A stretch of DNA of 64,000 bases from Thermaceae bacterium (GCA_027067955.1 JAMOUW010000083.1:1-64000); one strand, 5' to 3'. Positions 42,541-52,156 are shown, counted from the stretch's first letter. Translations and numbers: made by a program. Notes: generated from the letters alone by a model not told the origin.

Positions 42541-43356
42541 CTAGGGTCTCTTGATGGTGATCTTGTATTCGCCGGTGTCTATGCCGTCGTTGCACTCGTC
42601 GGCGTAGGTTTTGCAGAAGCCGGCTCGGACGCCCTCGTCAGCGTAAACCGTGAACTTGTCACCGTTCATCAGAGTGGTGTCTTCACCAGGGCTGATCAGT
42701 GCCCCGCCGCCTTCGACCTGTAGCTTCAACTTCAGATAGTCCTCGCCCGGGACCGTGAGGTAGATCCGGGAGTTATCCTCACCCGTAAAAACGTAAGTGT
42801 CTTTCTGGCCCAGGAAGACGATGGCGCCGCCGTAAACTTCTTCGGGTTTGCTTTGGGGCGGGCTGTCAACTTCCGTATCCTTGCGTACGGGCGCTTTGCG
42901 GGTGAAGGCTTTCACGGTGACGCTCTGGCTGCTGCTGGTTAGATTCTTAACCAGGATGTAGGCTTTTCCAAAGTTGGCAGGCAGGTTTATCGAGTAAGGA
43001 AGATTCGTAGCAACATCCGTAGCGGATACACCAATTTTCTGCTTGTCAGCTTTTATGCCATAGAAAAAGGCGCGCGACTTGGTATAGGCATATGGGTGTT
43101 TGCTCCCATCGGAAACCAAAACGCTTATCTCCCCATCTGCGGTTGCATGGTCGTGATAGACATCAATGCGAATAGGATCTGAGCCCACATTGACCTCAAA
43201 TCTATCTGCCATTTTGGGTTCGAGGGTAGCGGATACACCATCGTTATCCCCGATAACGATGGGTTTTCCGCCCTGAATATTATCGCCCGTGCGACCACAA
43301 CCGGCAAAAAATAGTGTTCCTACGGCTAGCAGAGCAAATATAGCGGCTTTTTTCAT
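42541..43356 (-). CDS. Lipoprotein, paralogue of the previous gene
   Basis: 271 residues. Lipobox FAGC after MKKAAIFALLAVGTLF. Conserved with its neighbour: LPYSINLPANFGKAYILVKNL, YVFTGEDNSRIYLTV and AGFCKTYADECNDGIDTGEYKITI. GC content is visibly lower than in the rest of the window, pointing to faster change or recent gain. ATG follows AGGAGG. Function unknown. Confidence 0.7.
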   Translation of the reverse strand: MKKAAIFALLAVGTLFFAGCGRTGDNIQGGKPIVIGDNDGVSATLEPKMADRFEVNVGSDPIRIDVYHDHATADGEISVLVSDGSKHPYAYTKSRAFFYGIKADKQKIGVSATDVATNLPYSINLPANFGKAYILVKNLTSSSQSVTVKAFTRKAPVRKDTEVDSPPQSKPEEVYGGAIVFLGQKDTYVFTGEDNSRIYLTVPGEDYLKLKLQVEGGGALISPGEDTTLMNGDKFTVYADEGVRAGFCKTYADECNDGIDTGEYKITIKRP

Positions 43357-43419
43357 CTAGCTCCTCCTGCTTGCCATTTTACTCCCGGTGATGAGTCAAT
43401 TTTAAAGAGCTCCCTTGGT

Positions 43420-45027
43420 TCACTCTAGCACTGCCAGATAGTCGTAGAGATCAGGCCCCCCGGGGTGCAGCTCCACGTCCAGGTCTTCGTAGGCGGTCTC
43501 CAGCTTGTCTGCCAGCTTCCGCACCTTTTCCTCGGGGACTGCAGGGCTGTAGAAGAGGGTGATGATCTCGTATTCGCTGGTGCCGTTCAGCGTCAGCTTA
43601 AGCAGGTTTAAGAGAGCTTCGTCCGGGTCGTCGGCCACGACGGTGAGCTTGCCGTCTTTGAGTCCTATTACCTGGCCCTCGCTCACCTCGCCCACCTCTT
43701 CCACGTGGGCGTCGCGGCTGGCGCGGGTGACCTCGAAGGTCACGGCGTGCCCGGCCGCCTCCTTCATCTCCTCCACCAGCGCCGCGGCATCCGACTCGGG
43801 GGAGTAGAGCACCGCCGCGGCCAGCCCCTGGCCCAGGGTACGGGTGGGCACCACGTACACCTTCCTGCCATCCTCCTGCGCCAGCTCGGCGGCCTTTTCG
43901 GCGGCGAGGATCACGTTCTTGTTGTTAGGCAATACGATCACCTCGGGATTGGGCAGGCTTTTTATAGCGTCGAGGATGTCCTGCACGCTGGGGTTTTGGG
44001 TTTGCCCTCCCGCTACGATACGTGCACCCAGGCCGCGGAAGGCCTTGATTACGCCCCAGCCGCTCGCTACCGCCACCAACCCGGTAGGAGGCGGGGCTTC
44101 ATCGGCGGCGCCCACCGCCGCGAGGATCTCGGTGTGCTGTTCGGACATGTCCTCCACCTTGGTGCGCTTCATCCTGCCGTAGCGCGCCACGGTGGCGAGC
44201 AGGGCGTCGGGGTCGTTGGTGTGGATGTGTCCCTTTACGAAGCCTTCAGCGCCGACCACGAGCAGCGAGTCGCCGAACGGGGCCACCAGCTCGCGGATCT
44301 TTTCGATAGGCTCCTGCACGTCCTCCATCAGAAACTCGGTGCAGTAGCCGTACTCTTCTTCTTCGAAAGCTTCCTGGGCGTACTTCTCTATTTTTGGTGG
44401 TTCGGGCAGGGGCCGTTCCAGCACGAATCCCTCGAGCCCCTCGATCAGGTAGAGATAGCCTTTGCCGCCGGCGTCGACCACGCCCGCAGTCTTGAGCACT
44501 GGCAGCATATCGGGGGTTTGCTCGAGCAGCTCGCGGCCGCGCGCCAGCGCGCCCGCCAGTACTTCTTCTACGTTGCCGGCTCCCTCCGCCAGCGCGGACG
44601 CGGCACCTTCTGCCACTCCCCGGGCCACGGTGAGGATCGTGCCCTCGACCGGCTTCATCACGGCGCGGTAGGCGGACTGGGCGCCCGCGTCCAGCGCCTC
44701 GGCCAGCAGTTCGGGGGTGACGCTCGGGCTGCGTTTGATAATTTCCGAAAAACCCTTCAATAACTGCGAAAGGATAACGCCCGAGTTACCCCTGGCTCCC
44801 AGCAGGCTGCCGTACGCCAAAGCCCGCGCCACGTCTCTCATCTTGGTGTTGTCGCAAAGGTCGAGCTCGCGGCGCACGGACTGCAGGGTGAGGTGCATGT
44901 TAGTGCCGGTGTCGCCGTCGGGAACGGGGTAGACGTTGAGGGCGTTTACCTCCTCGACGTATATGGCGAACCAGTCGGTGGCGAAGCGGAAGGCGCTGGC
45001 CAGCGCCTCGGGGGTCCAGTTATCCAC
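43420..45027 (-). CDS. Fatty-acid kinase FakA-like (DAK2/DegV-linked)
   Basis: 535 residues. N-terminal DAK2 phosphatase/kinase fold with NVYPVPDGDTGTNMHLTLQ (ADP/Mg loop), LLGARGNSGVILSQLLKG and AGVVDAGGKGYL; central DAK1-like part and a C-terminal domain (VRKLADKLETAYEDLDVELHPGGPDLYDYLAVLE). Family members phosphorylate exogenous fatty acids delivered by FakB proteins. Upstream it overlaps the Asp23 gene by 8 bp, the usual pairing. Confidence 0.92.
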   Translation of the reverse strand: MDNWTPEALASAFRFATDWFAIYVEEVNALNVYPVPDGDTGTNMHLTLQSVRRELDLCDNTKMRDVARALAYGSLLGARGNSGVILSQLLKGFSEIIKRSPSVTPELLAEALDAGAQSAYRAVMKPVEGTILTVARGVAEGAASALAEGAGNVEEVLAGALARGRELLEQTPDMLPVLKTAGVVDAGGKGYLYLIEGLEGFVLERPLPEPPKIEKYAQEAFEEEEYGYCTEFLMEDVQEPIEKIRELVAPFGDSLLVVGAEGFVKGHIHTNDPDALLATVARYGRMKRTKVEDMSEQHTEILAAVGAADEAPPPTGLVAVASGWGVIKAFRGLGARIVAGGQTQNPSVQDILDAIKSLPNPEVIVLPNNKNVILAAEKAAELAQEDGRKVYVVPTRTLGQGLAAAVLYSPESDAAALVEEMKEAAGHAVTFEVTRASRDAHVEEVGEVSEGQVIGLKDGKLTVVADDPDEALLNLLKLTLNGTSEYEIITLFYSPAVPEEKVRKLADKLETAYEDLDVELHPGGPDLYDYLAVLE

Positions 45028-45361
45028 GGCTGACCCCCACCACGTGGACGTGCACGCGCTCGAGTTTGACCCCGGCCAGCTTCTCTGCGGCCCATTCGGC
45101 GCGCTCGGCTATGCCCTCGACCACCGTAGGCACCTTTACCCCGAAGGCCACCACGACGTACAGGTCGGCCTGGTAGCTGCCCGGCTTGGCCGGGTCGGCC
45201 TTGATCACCACCCCCTGGCTGGCCTCGCTGCGGCCCAGTATGCGGCTGAGACCGTCGCGGATGCCCACCGGGCTCATACCCACGACGCCCGGAACCTCGT
45301 GCGCCGCCAGCCCCACTATGGCCGCCAGCGCCTGCTCGGTTACGGTGACATTCCCCTTCAT
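45020..45361 (-). CDS. Asp23/Gls24 family protein
   Basis: 113 residues: GNVTVTEQALAAIVGLAAHEVPGVVGM at the start and VRVHVVGV-type end. The family binds the inner membrane surface and is usually found beside fakA. Start at 45361 has GGAGGT upstream. It overlaps fakA by 8 bp. Confidence 0.9.
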   Translation of the reverse strand: MKGNVTVTEQALAAIVGLAAHEVPGVVGMSPVGIRDGLSRILGRSEASQGVVIKADPAKPGSYQADLYVVVAFGVKVPTVVEGIAERAEWAAEKLAGVKLERVHVHVVGVSRG

Positions 45362-45383
45362 GGCGTTTACCTCCGTTTTCGAT

Positions 45384-46088
45384 TCAATTCAAGCGCTCGA
45401 CCCGGACGAGCTCGGCGGAGAGCCCGCCCCATTGCTGCCCGAAGAAGATCCGCAGCGGCCAGCGCTCGTTGTTGCGCCCGTACCATACCTCTATGCGCGT
45501 TCCCTCGCCCTGGAAGCGGAAGCCTTCAGCCTCGTACCGGCCCAGCGGCGTTTTTATACTCCGCCGGCCCAGAGTTTCCAGCGGCGCCTCTATCAGTCCG
45601 GGGTAGTTGATCAGCCACAGCCGGTCCGGCTCGGGATGCACCCTGACATAATACAGGACCGACAAATCGTCGAGGACGTAGGTGTTCGGGCTGGTAAAGG
45701 TGTACTCGCGACCGTCAACCCAGACGAAGCGCACCGAAGTCTCCCTCCCCACGACAGCGCTGAGAATGCGCCGGCCTTCGCCGGGGACGGTGAGGTCACG
45801 CCGGAAGCGACGGGTATAGAGGTCGTGGCGGGTGTACGAGTCCGAAGCCAGGTCGAACCCCACCAGCTGCGTGAGTCCCCCGCTCGTGACCCGCCCCGAG
45901 TAGTGCCAGCCGCTGCCGCTGCGGACGGCTTCGATGGCCTGGTGGCCCACGGTAAGCCCCTTCCAGCGAAGCATGTAAATCAGGCGCTCCCCGTTGGGCC
46001 AGGGAACGGGAGTCTTGCGCAGTACGTCCGAGCCCGCCGGGGCTACCGCGATCACCGTGAAGACCAGTCCTACTGCCAGGCGGCGCAT
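45384..46088 (-). CDS. Exported DUF3108-like protein
   Basis: 234 residues. Signal peptide MRRLAVGLVFTVIAVAPAGS, then beta-strand-rich sequence with GERLIYMLRWKGLTVGHQAIEAV, DDLSVLYYVRV and PLGRYEAEGFRFQGEG, matching the DUF3108 pattern. Function unknown; perhaps lipid or envelope related. It precedes the Asp23-fakA pair by 22 bp. TATAGA lies 8 nt before the ATG. Confidence 0.7.
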   Translation of the reverse strand: MRRLAVGLVFTVIAVAPAGSDVLRKTPVPWPNGERLIYMLRWKGLTVGHQAIEAVRSGSGWHYSGRVTSGGLTQLVGFDLASDSYTRHDLYTRRFRRDLTVPGEGRRILSAVVGRETSVRFVWVDGREYTFTSPNTYVLDDLSVLYYVRVHPEPDRLWLINYPGLIEAPLETLGRRSIKTPLGRYEAEGFRFQGEGTRIEVWYGRNNERWPLRIFFGQQWGGLSAELVRVERLN

Positions 46089-46119
46089 ACCTCCACTCTA
46101 TACTGATCTATACCTAGCG

Positions 46120-46144
46120 CGCCCCGGCCCACCGGGCCGGGGCG
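46120..46144 (-). terminator. Hairpin after ald
   Basis: CGCCCCGGCCC-ACC-GGGCCGGGGCG, an 11-bp GC stem 18 nt past the ald stop. A T run is missing on both sides, so it may only pause transcription or protect the 3' end. Confidence 0.5.
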
Positions 46145-46161
46145 AAATGACGGGTGCGCCT

Positions 46162-47271
46162 CTACTCGCTTAAGGCCTGTTCGGGTGAGGTATAGGGCAG
46201 ACCGAACGCTTCCGCCACCGCGGCGTAGGTCAGCTTGCCGTGGTAGGTGTTTAGCCCCTTGAGCAGCGACTCGTCTTCCTTGAGCGCTTCCAGCCCCCGT
46301 TCGGCCAGCTTGATCGCGTAGGGCAGGGTTTGGTTGGTGAGGGCAAACGTGCTCGTCCGCGGCACCGCTCCGGGCATGTTGGCCACACCGTAATGCACCA
46401 CTCCATCGATGACGTAGGTGGGCTCCGCGTGGGTGGTGGGTTTTATCGTTTCCACGCAGCCGCCCTGGTCCACGGCGACGTCCACGATGACCGCCCCTTC
46501 CTTCATGGTGGGTAGCATCTCGCGGGTAACCAGGTGCGGCGCCTTGGCGCCCGGTATGAGCACCGCGCCTACCAGCATGTCGGCGAAGCTCACGGCCTTC
46601 TTGACATTGGCCTCGGTGGAGGTAAGCGTGGTCAGGCGGCCGCCGAAGACGTCGTCGAGGTACTGCAAGCGGGCGTGGTTGACGTCCAAAACGGTAACGT
46701 GTGCTCCCATTCCCACGGCTATCTTCGCGGCGTTGATGCCCACCGTACCGCCGCCCAGAATCACCACGTCGGCGGGGGCCACACCGGGCACGCCGCCCAG
46801 CAGCACCCCGCGGCCGCCGAAGGATTTCTCCAGATATTTGGCGCCTTCCTGGGTGGCCATCCGGCCCGCGACTTCGCTCATGGGCACCAGCAATGGCAGC
46901 GCCCCGTCTTCGGTCTGTACGGTCTCGTAGGCGATGCCGATGACTCCCGAATCGAGCATGGCCCGGGTTAGCTCCTCGCTCGCCGCCAGGTGCAGGTAGG
47001 TGAAGAGGATCAGGTCGGGACGCAGGTATTTGTACTCGGCGGGAAGCGGTTCCTTGACCTTTACCACCATCTCCGCGCTCCAGGCCTCCTCAGCGCTCAC
47101 CAGCCGCGCCCCGGCGGCCTCGTACTCGGCGTCGCTGAGCCCCGAGCCCTTGCCGGCGCCGCGCTCCACCCAGACCTCGTGGCCGCGTTTGGTTAGGCTC
47201 TCGACCCCGCCCGGGGTCATGGCTATGCGGTTCTCCAGTGTCTTGATCTCCTTGGGTACACCGATCTTCAT
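46162..47271 (-). CDS. ald: Alanine dehydrogenase
   Basis: 369 residues. [21 protein letters not shown] at the start, substrate residue K in [10 protein letters not shown], and the NAD fold [28 protein letters not shown]. It oxidatively deaminates L-alanine to pyruvate. The divergent lrp gene is a typical neighbour: an Lrp-type regulator controls ald in response to alanine. AAAGGAGG precedes the ATG. Confidence 0.96.
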   Translation of the reverse strand: MKIGVPKEIKTLENRIAMTPGGVESLTKRGHEVWVERGAGKGSGLSDAEYEAAGARLVSAEEAWSAEMVVKVKEPLPAEYKYLRPDLILFTYLHLAASEELTRAMLDSGVIGIAYETVQTEDGALPLLVPMSEVAGRMATQEGAKYLEKSFGGRGVLLGGVPGVAPADVVILGGGTVGINAAKIAVGMGAHVTVLDVNHARLQYLDDVFGGRLTTLTSTEANVKKAVSFADMLVGAVLIPGAKAPHLVTREMLPTMKEGAVIVDVAVDQGGCVETIKPTTHAEPTYVIDGVVHYGVANMPGAVPRTSTFALTNQTLPYAIKLAERGLEALKEDESLLKGLNTYHGKLTYAAVAEAFGLPYTSPEQALSE

Positions 47272-47366
47272 TGGAACCTCCTTTGTTCCGAGGCTACGCC
47301 AGGTGGCGCTGGAAATGGAAGGGAATTACAAAGGTAAAAGGGCTGGATTACTTAACGTTCGTAAGC

Positions 47367-47372
47367 CATAAT
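47367..47372 (+). promoter_or_regulatory. -10 box of the Lrp-type gene
   Basis: CATAAT, 6 nt before ATG 47379, fitting a leaderless transcript. An imperfect TTAACGTTCGTAA repeat just upstream may be an Lrp site for ald or for itself. Confidence 0.4.
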
Positions 47373-47378
47373 GCCAGC

Positions 47379-47858
47379 ATGCCTTTAAGTTCGCAAAACA
47401 AGCTGGACCGCGTGGACCTGGCCATTCTCACCGAACTCCAGGACGACGCCCGCATCTCCATTAGCGAGCTGGCCCGGCGCGTGGGCCGCAGCGCCCCCGC
47501 CGTTTCCGAGCGGGTGCGCAAGCTGGAGGAGGCCGGGATAATTGAGGGCTACCGCGCCCAGATCAACCCTGCGGCGCTGGGGTTCTCGGTCATAGCCCTG
47601 ATAGAGATCACCACCACCCCCGCCCACTACGAGGAGGTGGAGCGTTACGCCACCCGCACCCCCGAGGTTCAGGAATGCCATTTCGTGACCGGCGGCGCCT
47701 CATTCATGGTGCGCGTCGTGGCGCGCTCGATAGACAACCTGCGCCGCATCATCGAGGAAATGAGCGTTTACGGAAGCACCCGCACCTCGGTGGCCCTGGC
47801 TTCGCCGATCATAAAGACCCGCTTCGATCTGGATGCGCTCGACGTGCGGTCGGGTTAG
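47379..47858 (+). CDS. Lrp/AsnC family transcriptional regulator
   Basis: 159 residues. Helix-turn-helix ILTELQDDARISISELARRVGRSAPAVSERVRKLEEAGII, then RAM ligand domain with IALIEITTTPAHYEEVERYA and FVTGGASFMVRVVA. It reads away from ald and probably senses alanine. Start chosen at 47379 (CATAAT, 6 nt). The stop shares 4 bp with the enoyl-CoA hydratase gene. Confidence 0.93.
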   Translation: MPLSSQNKLDRVDLAILTELQDDARISISELARRVGRSAPAVSERVRKLEEAGIIEGYRAQINPAALGFSVIALIEITTTPAHYEEVERYATRTPEVQECHFVTGGASFMVRVVARSIDNLRRIIEEMSVYGSTRTSVALASPIIKTRFDLDALDVRSG

Positions 47859-48631
47859 AAGCGCGGCTTGCGCTTCTCGAAAAAAGCGTCGAGCCCCTCC
47901 CGCAGGTCTTCGCTCTGGCGAATCCAGGCACCGGCGGCGGCGGCGTAACGGAGGGCGTCTTCGAGGCCCATCCCGTAGAACGAGGCCACCAGCTCCTTGG
48001 TGAGCGCCAGCGAGCTGGGGGCGTTTTCGGCTATCTGCTCTGCCCAGGTCACCGCCTCGTCCACGCTGGCGCCCGCGGGCGCCAGCCGGTTGGCCAGGCC
48101 CATCCGGTAGGCGGTGGCGGCGTCCACCAGCTCGCCCGTGAGCAGCAGCTCGCGGGCGTGTTTCTCGCCCACCGCCCGCACCAGCAGCACCCCCACGAGC
48201 GCCGCTACGAACCCGATTTTTACCTCGGTGTAGCCGATGCGGGCCTTCTCGTCCATCACCACCAGGTCGCAGGCCGCGGCCAGCCCCGCGCCTCCCGCGA
48301 CCGCCGGGCCGTTCACCGCGGCGATCGTGGGTTTGGGAAAGGTGTATACGCGCAGGAAGAGGTCGCGCAGCCTCTGTGAGTGAGCCAGGTTGGCGCTGGC
48401 GGTTTCACCCCGCACCCGGCGCAAGAAGTCAAGATCGGCACCGGCGGAAAAGGCCCTGCCGGCGCCGGTGATGACCACGGCGCGAATCCCTTGAGCGCGC
48501 GCGGCGGCGTCCAGTTCGGCCGTGAGGCTTGCGGCCAGCGCATCGGAAAGCGGGTTGCGCCGCTCGGGATCGTTCAGCGTGAGCAGGCGGACGGGCCCTT
48601 GGTCGCGGCGGAGAACCAGGTTTTCGCTCAT
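47855..48631 (-). CDS. Enoyl-CoA hydratase/isomerase family protein
   Basis: 258 residues. Crotonase fold: oxyanion loops GAGRAFSAGADLDFLRRV and NGPAVAGGAGLAAACDLVV, with GGAGLAAACD the CoA-binding turn. The acid/base pair is not fixed, so hydratase or isomerase is open. TAGGCT lies 6 nt before the ATG, inside a GGGAG site. Confidence 0.9.
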   Translation of the reverse strand: MSENLVLRRDQGPVRLLTLNDPERRNPLSDALAASLTAELDAAARAQGIRAVVITGAGRAFSAGADLDFLRRVRGETASANLAHSQRLRDLFLRVYTFPKPTIAAVNGPAVAGGAGLAAACDLVVMDEKARIGYTEVKIGFVAALVGVLLVRAVGEKHARELLLTGELVDAATAYRMGLANRLAPAGASVDEAVTWAEQIAENAPSSLALTKELVASFYGMGLEDALRYAAAAGAWIRQSEDLREGLDAFFEKRKPRF

Positions 48632-48651
48632 ACTCCCAGCCTAAACCAGCC

Positions 48652-49215
48652 CTAGCGCGCGCGGCAGGGTACGGGAATGCGCCGGTAGCTCCATTCGTTC
48701 AGCAGGGGAGCGCCGCCGACGATTGCGAATTCGGCACCGTTGCGGCTGCCCCTGCCGGCTACGTAGTCGGCGGTACATACGAAGTCCTTTTCATTCTCGG
48801 CGGCCGCGTAGCTGTGGTAGCTGTAGCCGGCCACGCGGGGGCCCGCGGCGTCGAAGATTATTGCCAGACCTTCCTGCCACCGGGTGTTTTCCGCGCTGCC
48901 GCCCGATAGCACGCTGAACCCGCGAGGATCGGGTTCCAGCCAGGCCTCCTGTCCTCCAAAGCGACTCCAGGCCACACCCGCGGCGGTGAAGATTCGGGGT
49001 TTGCCGTTCTTAGCGGAAAGAAAGACGAACAGGTTGGCCAGGTCGCTGCTTCTTTGCGGCTGCCAGAGCACCGCCCTGTCGAGCACGCCGTCGCCGTTCC
49101 AGTCGGAGCGAACCACGTCGAGGACCGTTCCCAGTACGTCTGCGGGAACCAGCCGGTCGTTGCCGGCCAGCACGGGGATGGCGAAGATAAGAAAAAGAAC
49201 GAGCTTATTCCACAT
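48652..49215 (-). CDS. Exported protein of unknown function
   Basis: 187 residues. Signal peptide MWNKLVLFLIFAIPVLAG. The mature part holds DWNGDGVLDRAVLWQP, a calcium-binding-like FG-GAP/EF type motif, and LNEWSYRRIPVPC. The start at 49215 has GGAGG 6 nt upstream and overlaps ppk2 by 11 bp. No function assigned. Confidence 0.65.
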   Translation of the reverse strand: MWNKLVLFLIFAIPVLAGNDRLVPADVLGTVLDVVRSDWNGDGVLDRAVLWQPQRSSDLANLFVFLSAKNGKPRIFTAAGVAWSRFGGQEAWLEPDPRGFSVLSGGSAENTRWQEGLAIIFDAAGPRVAGYSYHSYAAAENEKDFVCTADYVAGRGSRNGAEFAIVGGAPLLNEWSYRRIPVPCRAR

Positions 49216-50014
49216 GGATAGCCTCCGGGTCGAAGTCAACGCGCGGGAAGCGCGGGTTCATGGCCTCCAGGGTCTCCACCAGCACCTGCGCCACGATGCG
49301 GTTGCGCTGCCACTTGCGATCGGCCGGTATCACGTACCAGGGGGCATGCTCGGTGCTGGTTTTAGTTATGGCATCACCGTAAGCGGCGGTGTAATCGTCC
49401 CAGCGCTTGCGCTCGGACAGGTCGGCGGGGTTGAACTTCCAGTGCTTCTTGGGGTTTTCCAGGCGGGCCTCGAGCCTCTTCTTTTGCTCGTCCTTGGAAA
49501 TGTGTAGGAAGAACTTGACGATCGTAGCGCCCTCGTCGCTGAGCAGCTTCTCGAAGGCGTTGATGTGGTCGTAGCGCCGCCCCCAGACCTCCGGCGGCAC
49601 CAGGTCGTGGACCCGCACCACCAGCACGTCTTCGTAGTGGCTGCGGTTGAAGATACCTATCTCTCCCCGGGCCGGCGCGTGCCGGTGTACGCGCCAGAGA
49701 TAGTCGTGGGCCAGCTCGAGCGCCGTGGGCTTCTTGAACGATGTCACCCGTACGCCCTGGGGGTTCACGGCCCGGAAGACGTGACGGATGGTGCCGTCCT
49801 TGCCGGCGGTGTCCATGCCCTGCAGCACGATCAACAGAGACTGCCTGCCCTCGGCGTAGAGCCGCGCCTGCAGCTCGCCCAGCCGGCCCGCCAGCTCGGC
49901 CAGCTCTTTTCTGGCGGCCTTTTTCCCCCCGGCAAAATCGTCGCCCTCGCGCGTGGGCCACGCACCCGGCGCAAACGCTGCATTCGGGGCTACCCGGTAT
50001 TTGGAAACGTCCAT
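49205..50014 (-). CDS. ppk2: Polyphosphate kinase 2 family protein
   Basis: 269 residues. Walker A-like GMDTAGKDGTIRHVF, FNRSHYEDVLVVRVHDL and YDHINAFEKLLSDEGATIVKFFLHIS. The single-domain length and sequence fit class III PPK2, known from Meiothermus, which phosphorylates AMP and ADP with polyphosphate. TACACT lies 5 nt before the ATG (leaderless). Next to the lipoprotein promoter at 50036. Confidence 0.9.
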   Translation of the reverse strand: MDVSKYRVAPNAAFAPGAWPTREGDDFAGGKKAARKELAELAGRLGELQARLYAEGRQSLLIVLQGMDTAGKDGTIRHVFRAVNPQGVRVTSFKKPTALELAHDYLWRVHRHAPARGEIGIFNRSHYEDVLVVRVHDLVPPEVWGRRYDHINAFEKLLSDEGATIVKFFLHISKDEQKKRLEARLENPKKHWKFNPADLSERKRWDDYTAAYGDAITKTSTEHAPWYVIPADRKWQRNRIVAQVLVETLEAMNPRFPRVDFDPEAIHVE

Positions 50015-50035
50015 ATCCCAGTGTAAGCCACGAGC

Positions 50036-50069
50036 TTGTGACGCTGTTGTGACGATGCCCGCCTATACA
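50036..50069 (+). promoter_or_regulatory. Direct-repeat promoter of lipoprotein gene 1
   Basis: TTGTGACG at 50036-50043 and 50047-50054, period 11 bp, then exactly 9 nt to TATACA (50064-50069). The repeats replace a -35, as at PhoB/OmpR-type activated promoters. Confidence 0.65.
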
Positions 50070-50078
50070 GGAGGCGAA

Positions 50079-51047
50079 GTGTGCAAGATGTCTTGGCGAA
50101 TGACTTTCGTGATTCTGGCGCTGGCAGTCGCCGGTTGCGGGGCGCAGAACCCGGAGCCGCCGCAGGTGCGGGCATTCTACCCCCAAGATGGTTACCGTGG
50201 TTTCAAGCGGGGCGAGGCCATCAAAATCACCTTCAGCGAAGCCATGGACACCGCCGCCACCGAGGCGGCCTTCCAGCTGCTCGATCCCCGCGGCGCACCC
50301 GTGGCGGTGATCTTCACCTGGGAGGACGGCGGGCGTCGTTTGCTGGCGGCGCCGGCCAATCCGCTGGCTTACAGCCCCGACGACCGGTACCTGAATTATC
50401 GCTATTTGCTCTCGACCGGTGCAAAGTCGCAGGCGGGAGCGCCGCTGGAAAATGGCCTCGACGTTTCCTTTAGCACCATGCGCACGCTGACCGTGGTGCG
50501 CGATTCGGTGGCGGCGCTCGACGGTTCGGTTTCCGACCTGGGTTTCGTTTCTAACGATCCTAACGACATTTCCGCCTACCCGGTCGCCCCCACCGGGGAC
50601 AGCGCGGGCAACCGTGGCGTGCGCAGCTTCTTCGCGTTCGGCCTGGCCGGGTTGGGCTTCGGCGCTGAAGAGGTGGCTTATGCTCGCATAAATCTTTACA
50701 ACATCAGGCTGGATGGGGCCCCCTTCGGTGCTGGCAATTTGGGCAGTATCATTCCGGAGCGGGTGGAATACCTGGACAACAGCGTTCTGGACAAGAACGA
50801 CTACGGTCTTCCCGGTAAAAAGGCTCTCGATCCAATCGTTTCCTGGCCCGCCAGCGAAACGGTGACGCTGACGGTAACGGACTGGTTACGCCAGGCTCTG
50901 ACAACAAATGAAAAGTATCTGCAGTTGCGCCTGCGTTTCGAACGGCGCACTGACGGCGATACGACCGCTGATGCGGTGAACGTCGCTACCGGCGAAGACA
51001 CCGCGGGCCACCGGCCCCGGTTGGAGATCGGTTACTACGCCCCTTGA
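50079..51047 (+). CDS. Ig-like (SbsA-type) lipoprotein 1
   Basis: 322 residues from GTG 50079 (GGAGGCGAA upstream). Lipobox VAGC. N-terminal Ig-like Big_5 domain with ITFSEAMDTAATEAAFQL, ILTWEDGGRRLL-type strands and the FSTMRTLTV end; C-terminal beta sandwich like the DNRLRE/disaggregatase-related domains (FFAFGLAGLG, AYARINLYN, LQLRLRFER, PRLEIGYYAP). Three paralogues follow. This copy lacks the Cys pair found in the others. Surface adhesion or matrix role is an inference. Confidence 0.75.
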   Translation: MCKMSWRMTFVILALAVAGCGAQNPEPPQVRAFYPQDGYRGFKRGEAIKITFSEAMDTAATEAAFQLLDPRGAPVAVIFTWEDGGRRLLAAPANPLAYSPDDRYLNYRYLLSTGAKSQAGAPLENGLDVSFSTMRTLTVVRDSVAALDGSVSDLGFVSNDPNDISAYPVAPTGDSAGNRGVRSFFAFGLAGLGFGAEEVAYARINLYNIRLDGAPFGAGNLGSIIPERVEYLDNSVLDKNDYGLPGKKALDPIVSWPASETVTLTVTDWLRQALTTNEKYLQLRLRFERRTDGDTTADAVNVATGEDTAGHRPRLEIGYYAP

Positions 51048-51055
51048 GGAGGTAA

Positions 51056-52072
51056 ATGATGAACAAAAACGGTTTACGGTTTGAAGTCGCCTTGCTCATC
51101 GGTTTCACCTGGTTGCTGGCCGCCTGCTCCAGCTCCACTGGTTCGGCCAAGAACAATCCACCCGCCCCCGACACAACGCCTCCGCAACTCACGGCAGCGT
51201 ACCCGGCGGACAATTTCCACGGCTTCAAACAGGGGGAGCGGATCACCCTCCAGTTCAGCGAGCCCATGGATACCGCATCGGTGAAGTCGGCCTTCAGGCT
51301 TACCGGTGGAGGCAAGGCGTCGTGGCCGGTGACGTTTACCTGGGAAAACAATAACCAGCGTTTGCTGATAGCTCCCGATCAGTCCTTGCCGTACAGTCCC
51401 AACTCCAGCTATGAATACTTCGTTTGGGAGCTGGCCGCTACCGCCAAAGACGTTGCCGGCAATTCCCTGGACCGGGCTTACCGGGCCAAATTTTCGACCC
51501 TGCGCACCCTCTCCGCCCGCCTTCCCGCCGAGAACATAGACGGCATGACCATAATCCACAAGGGAACTTCGGATCTGACCGACACCAGCAAGCCCTACTC
51601 CTTTGCGGGCGATTTCTCCAACAAGGCATGCGCCCAGGCGTTTTTCTCCTTTGATCTGAGCGGGCTCCCCGCGGACCTGGTTGCTTTCAAGAGCGCGGTT
51701 TTCGCCGCTTACATCCTCAAGATAGCGGGCGATCCTTACGGCAGTTTGGGTGGCTGGCTGCGGCTGGACCACCTCGACTACGGTGACACCCTGGAGGAGG
51801 CGGATTCCAGCCTCCAGCCGCTAACCGACGGAAACGGCAATCCCGAAACCCGGCAGGTAACCAACAACTGGGTCAGTGACTGGCGCCGGGAGACCCTGCC
51901 CCCGGGGTGGCTTGACCGGGACGTTGCTGCCAAGAGGGCGCACTTTCAGCTCCGCTATCACTTTGACGTCTGCACCGACGAGGACGGTGTGCACGACCGC
52001 CTTAGGTTCGCCACCAGCGAAGACTCCGGCGGGCACGCGCCCTACGTGGACGTCGAGTACCTGGTGCCCTGA
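51056..52072 (+). CDS. Ig-like (SbsA-type) lipoprotein 2
   Basis: 338 residues. Lipobox LAAC. Same two domains: QFSEPMDTASVKSAFRL, FSTLRTL, then FFSFDLSGLP, LDHLDYGDTLEEAD, and YVDVEYLVP at the end. It has no repeat promoter of its own, and starts 8 bp after lipoprotein 1, so these form an operon. Cys in NKACAQAFFSF and DVCTDE probably pair. ATG 51059 is an alternative start. Confidence 0.75.
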   Translation: MMNKNGLRFEVALLIGFTWLLAACSSSTGSAKNNPPAPDTTPPQLTAAYPADNFHGFKQGERITLQFSEPMDTASVKSAFRLTGGGKASWPVTFTWENNNQRLLIAPDQSLPYSPNSSYEYFVWELAATAKDVAGNSLDRAYRAKFSTLRTLSARLPAENIDGMTIIHKGTSDLTDTSKPYSFAGDFSNKACAQAFFSFDLSGLPADLVAFKSAVFAAYILKIAGDPYGSLGGWLRLDHLDYGDTLEEADSSLQPLTDGNGNPETRQVTNNWVSDWRRETLPPGWLDRDVAAKRAHFQLRYHFDVCTDEDGVHDRLRFATSEDSGGHAPYVDVEYLVP

Positions 52073-52156
52073 GGAGCGGCCCGGGTGAAGGAGCCCCGTG
52101 GAACACGGCGGTTTTTGGCCGTGCCGTCAGCGCTCGGGCCTGCCGAAACCCGTATA

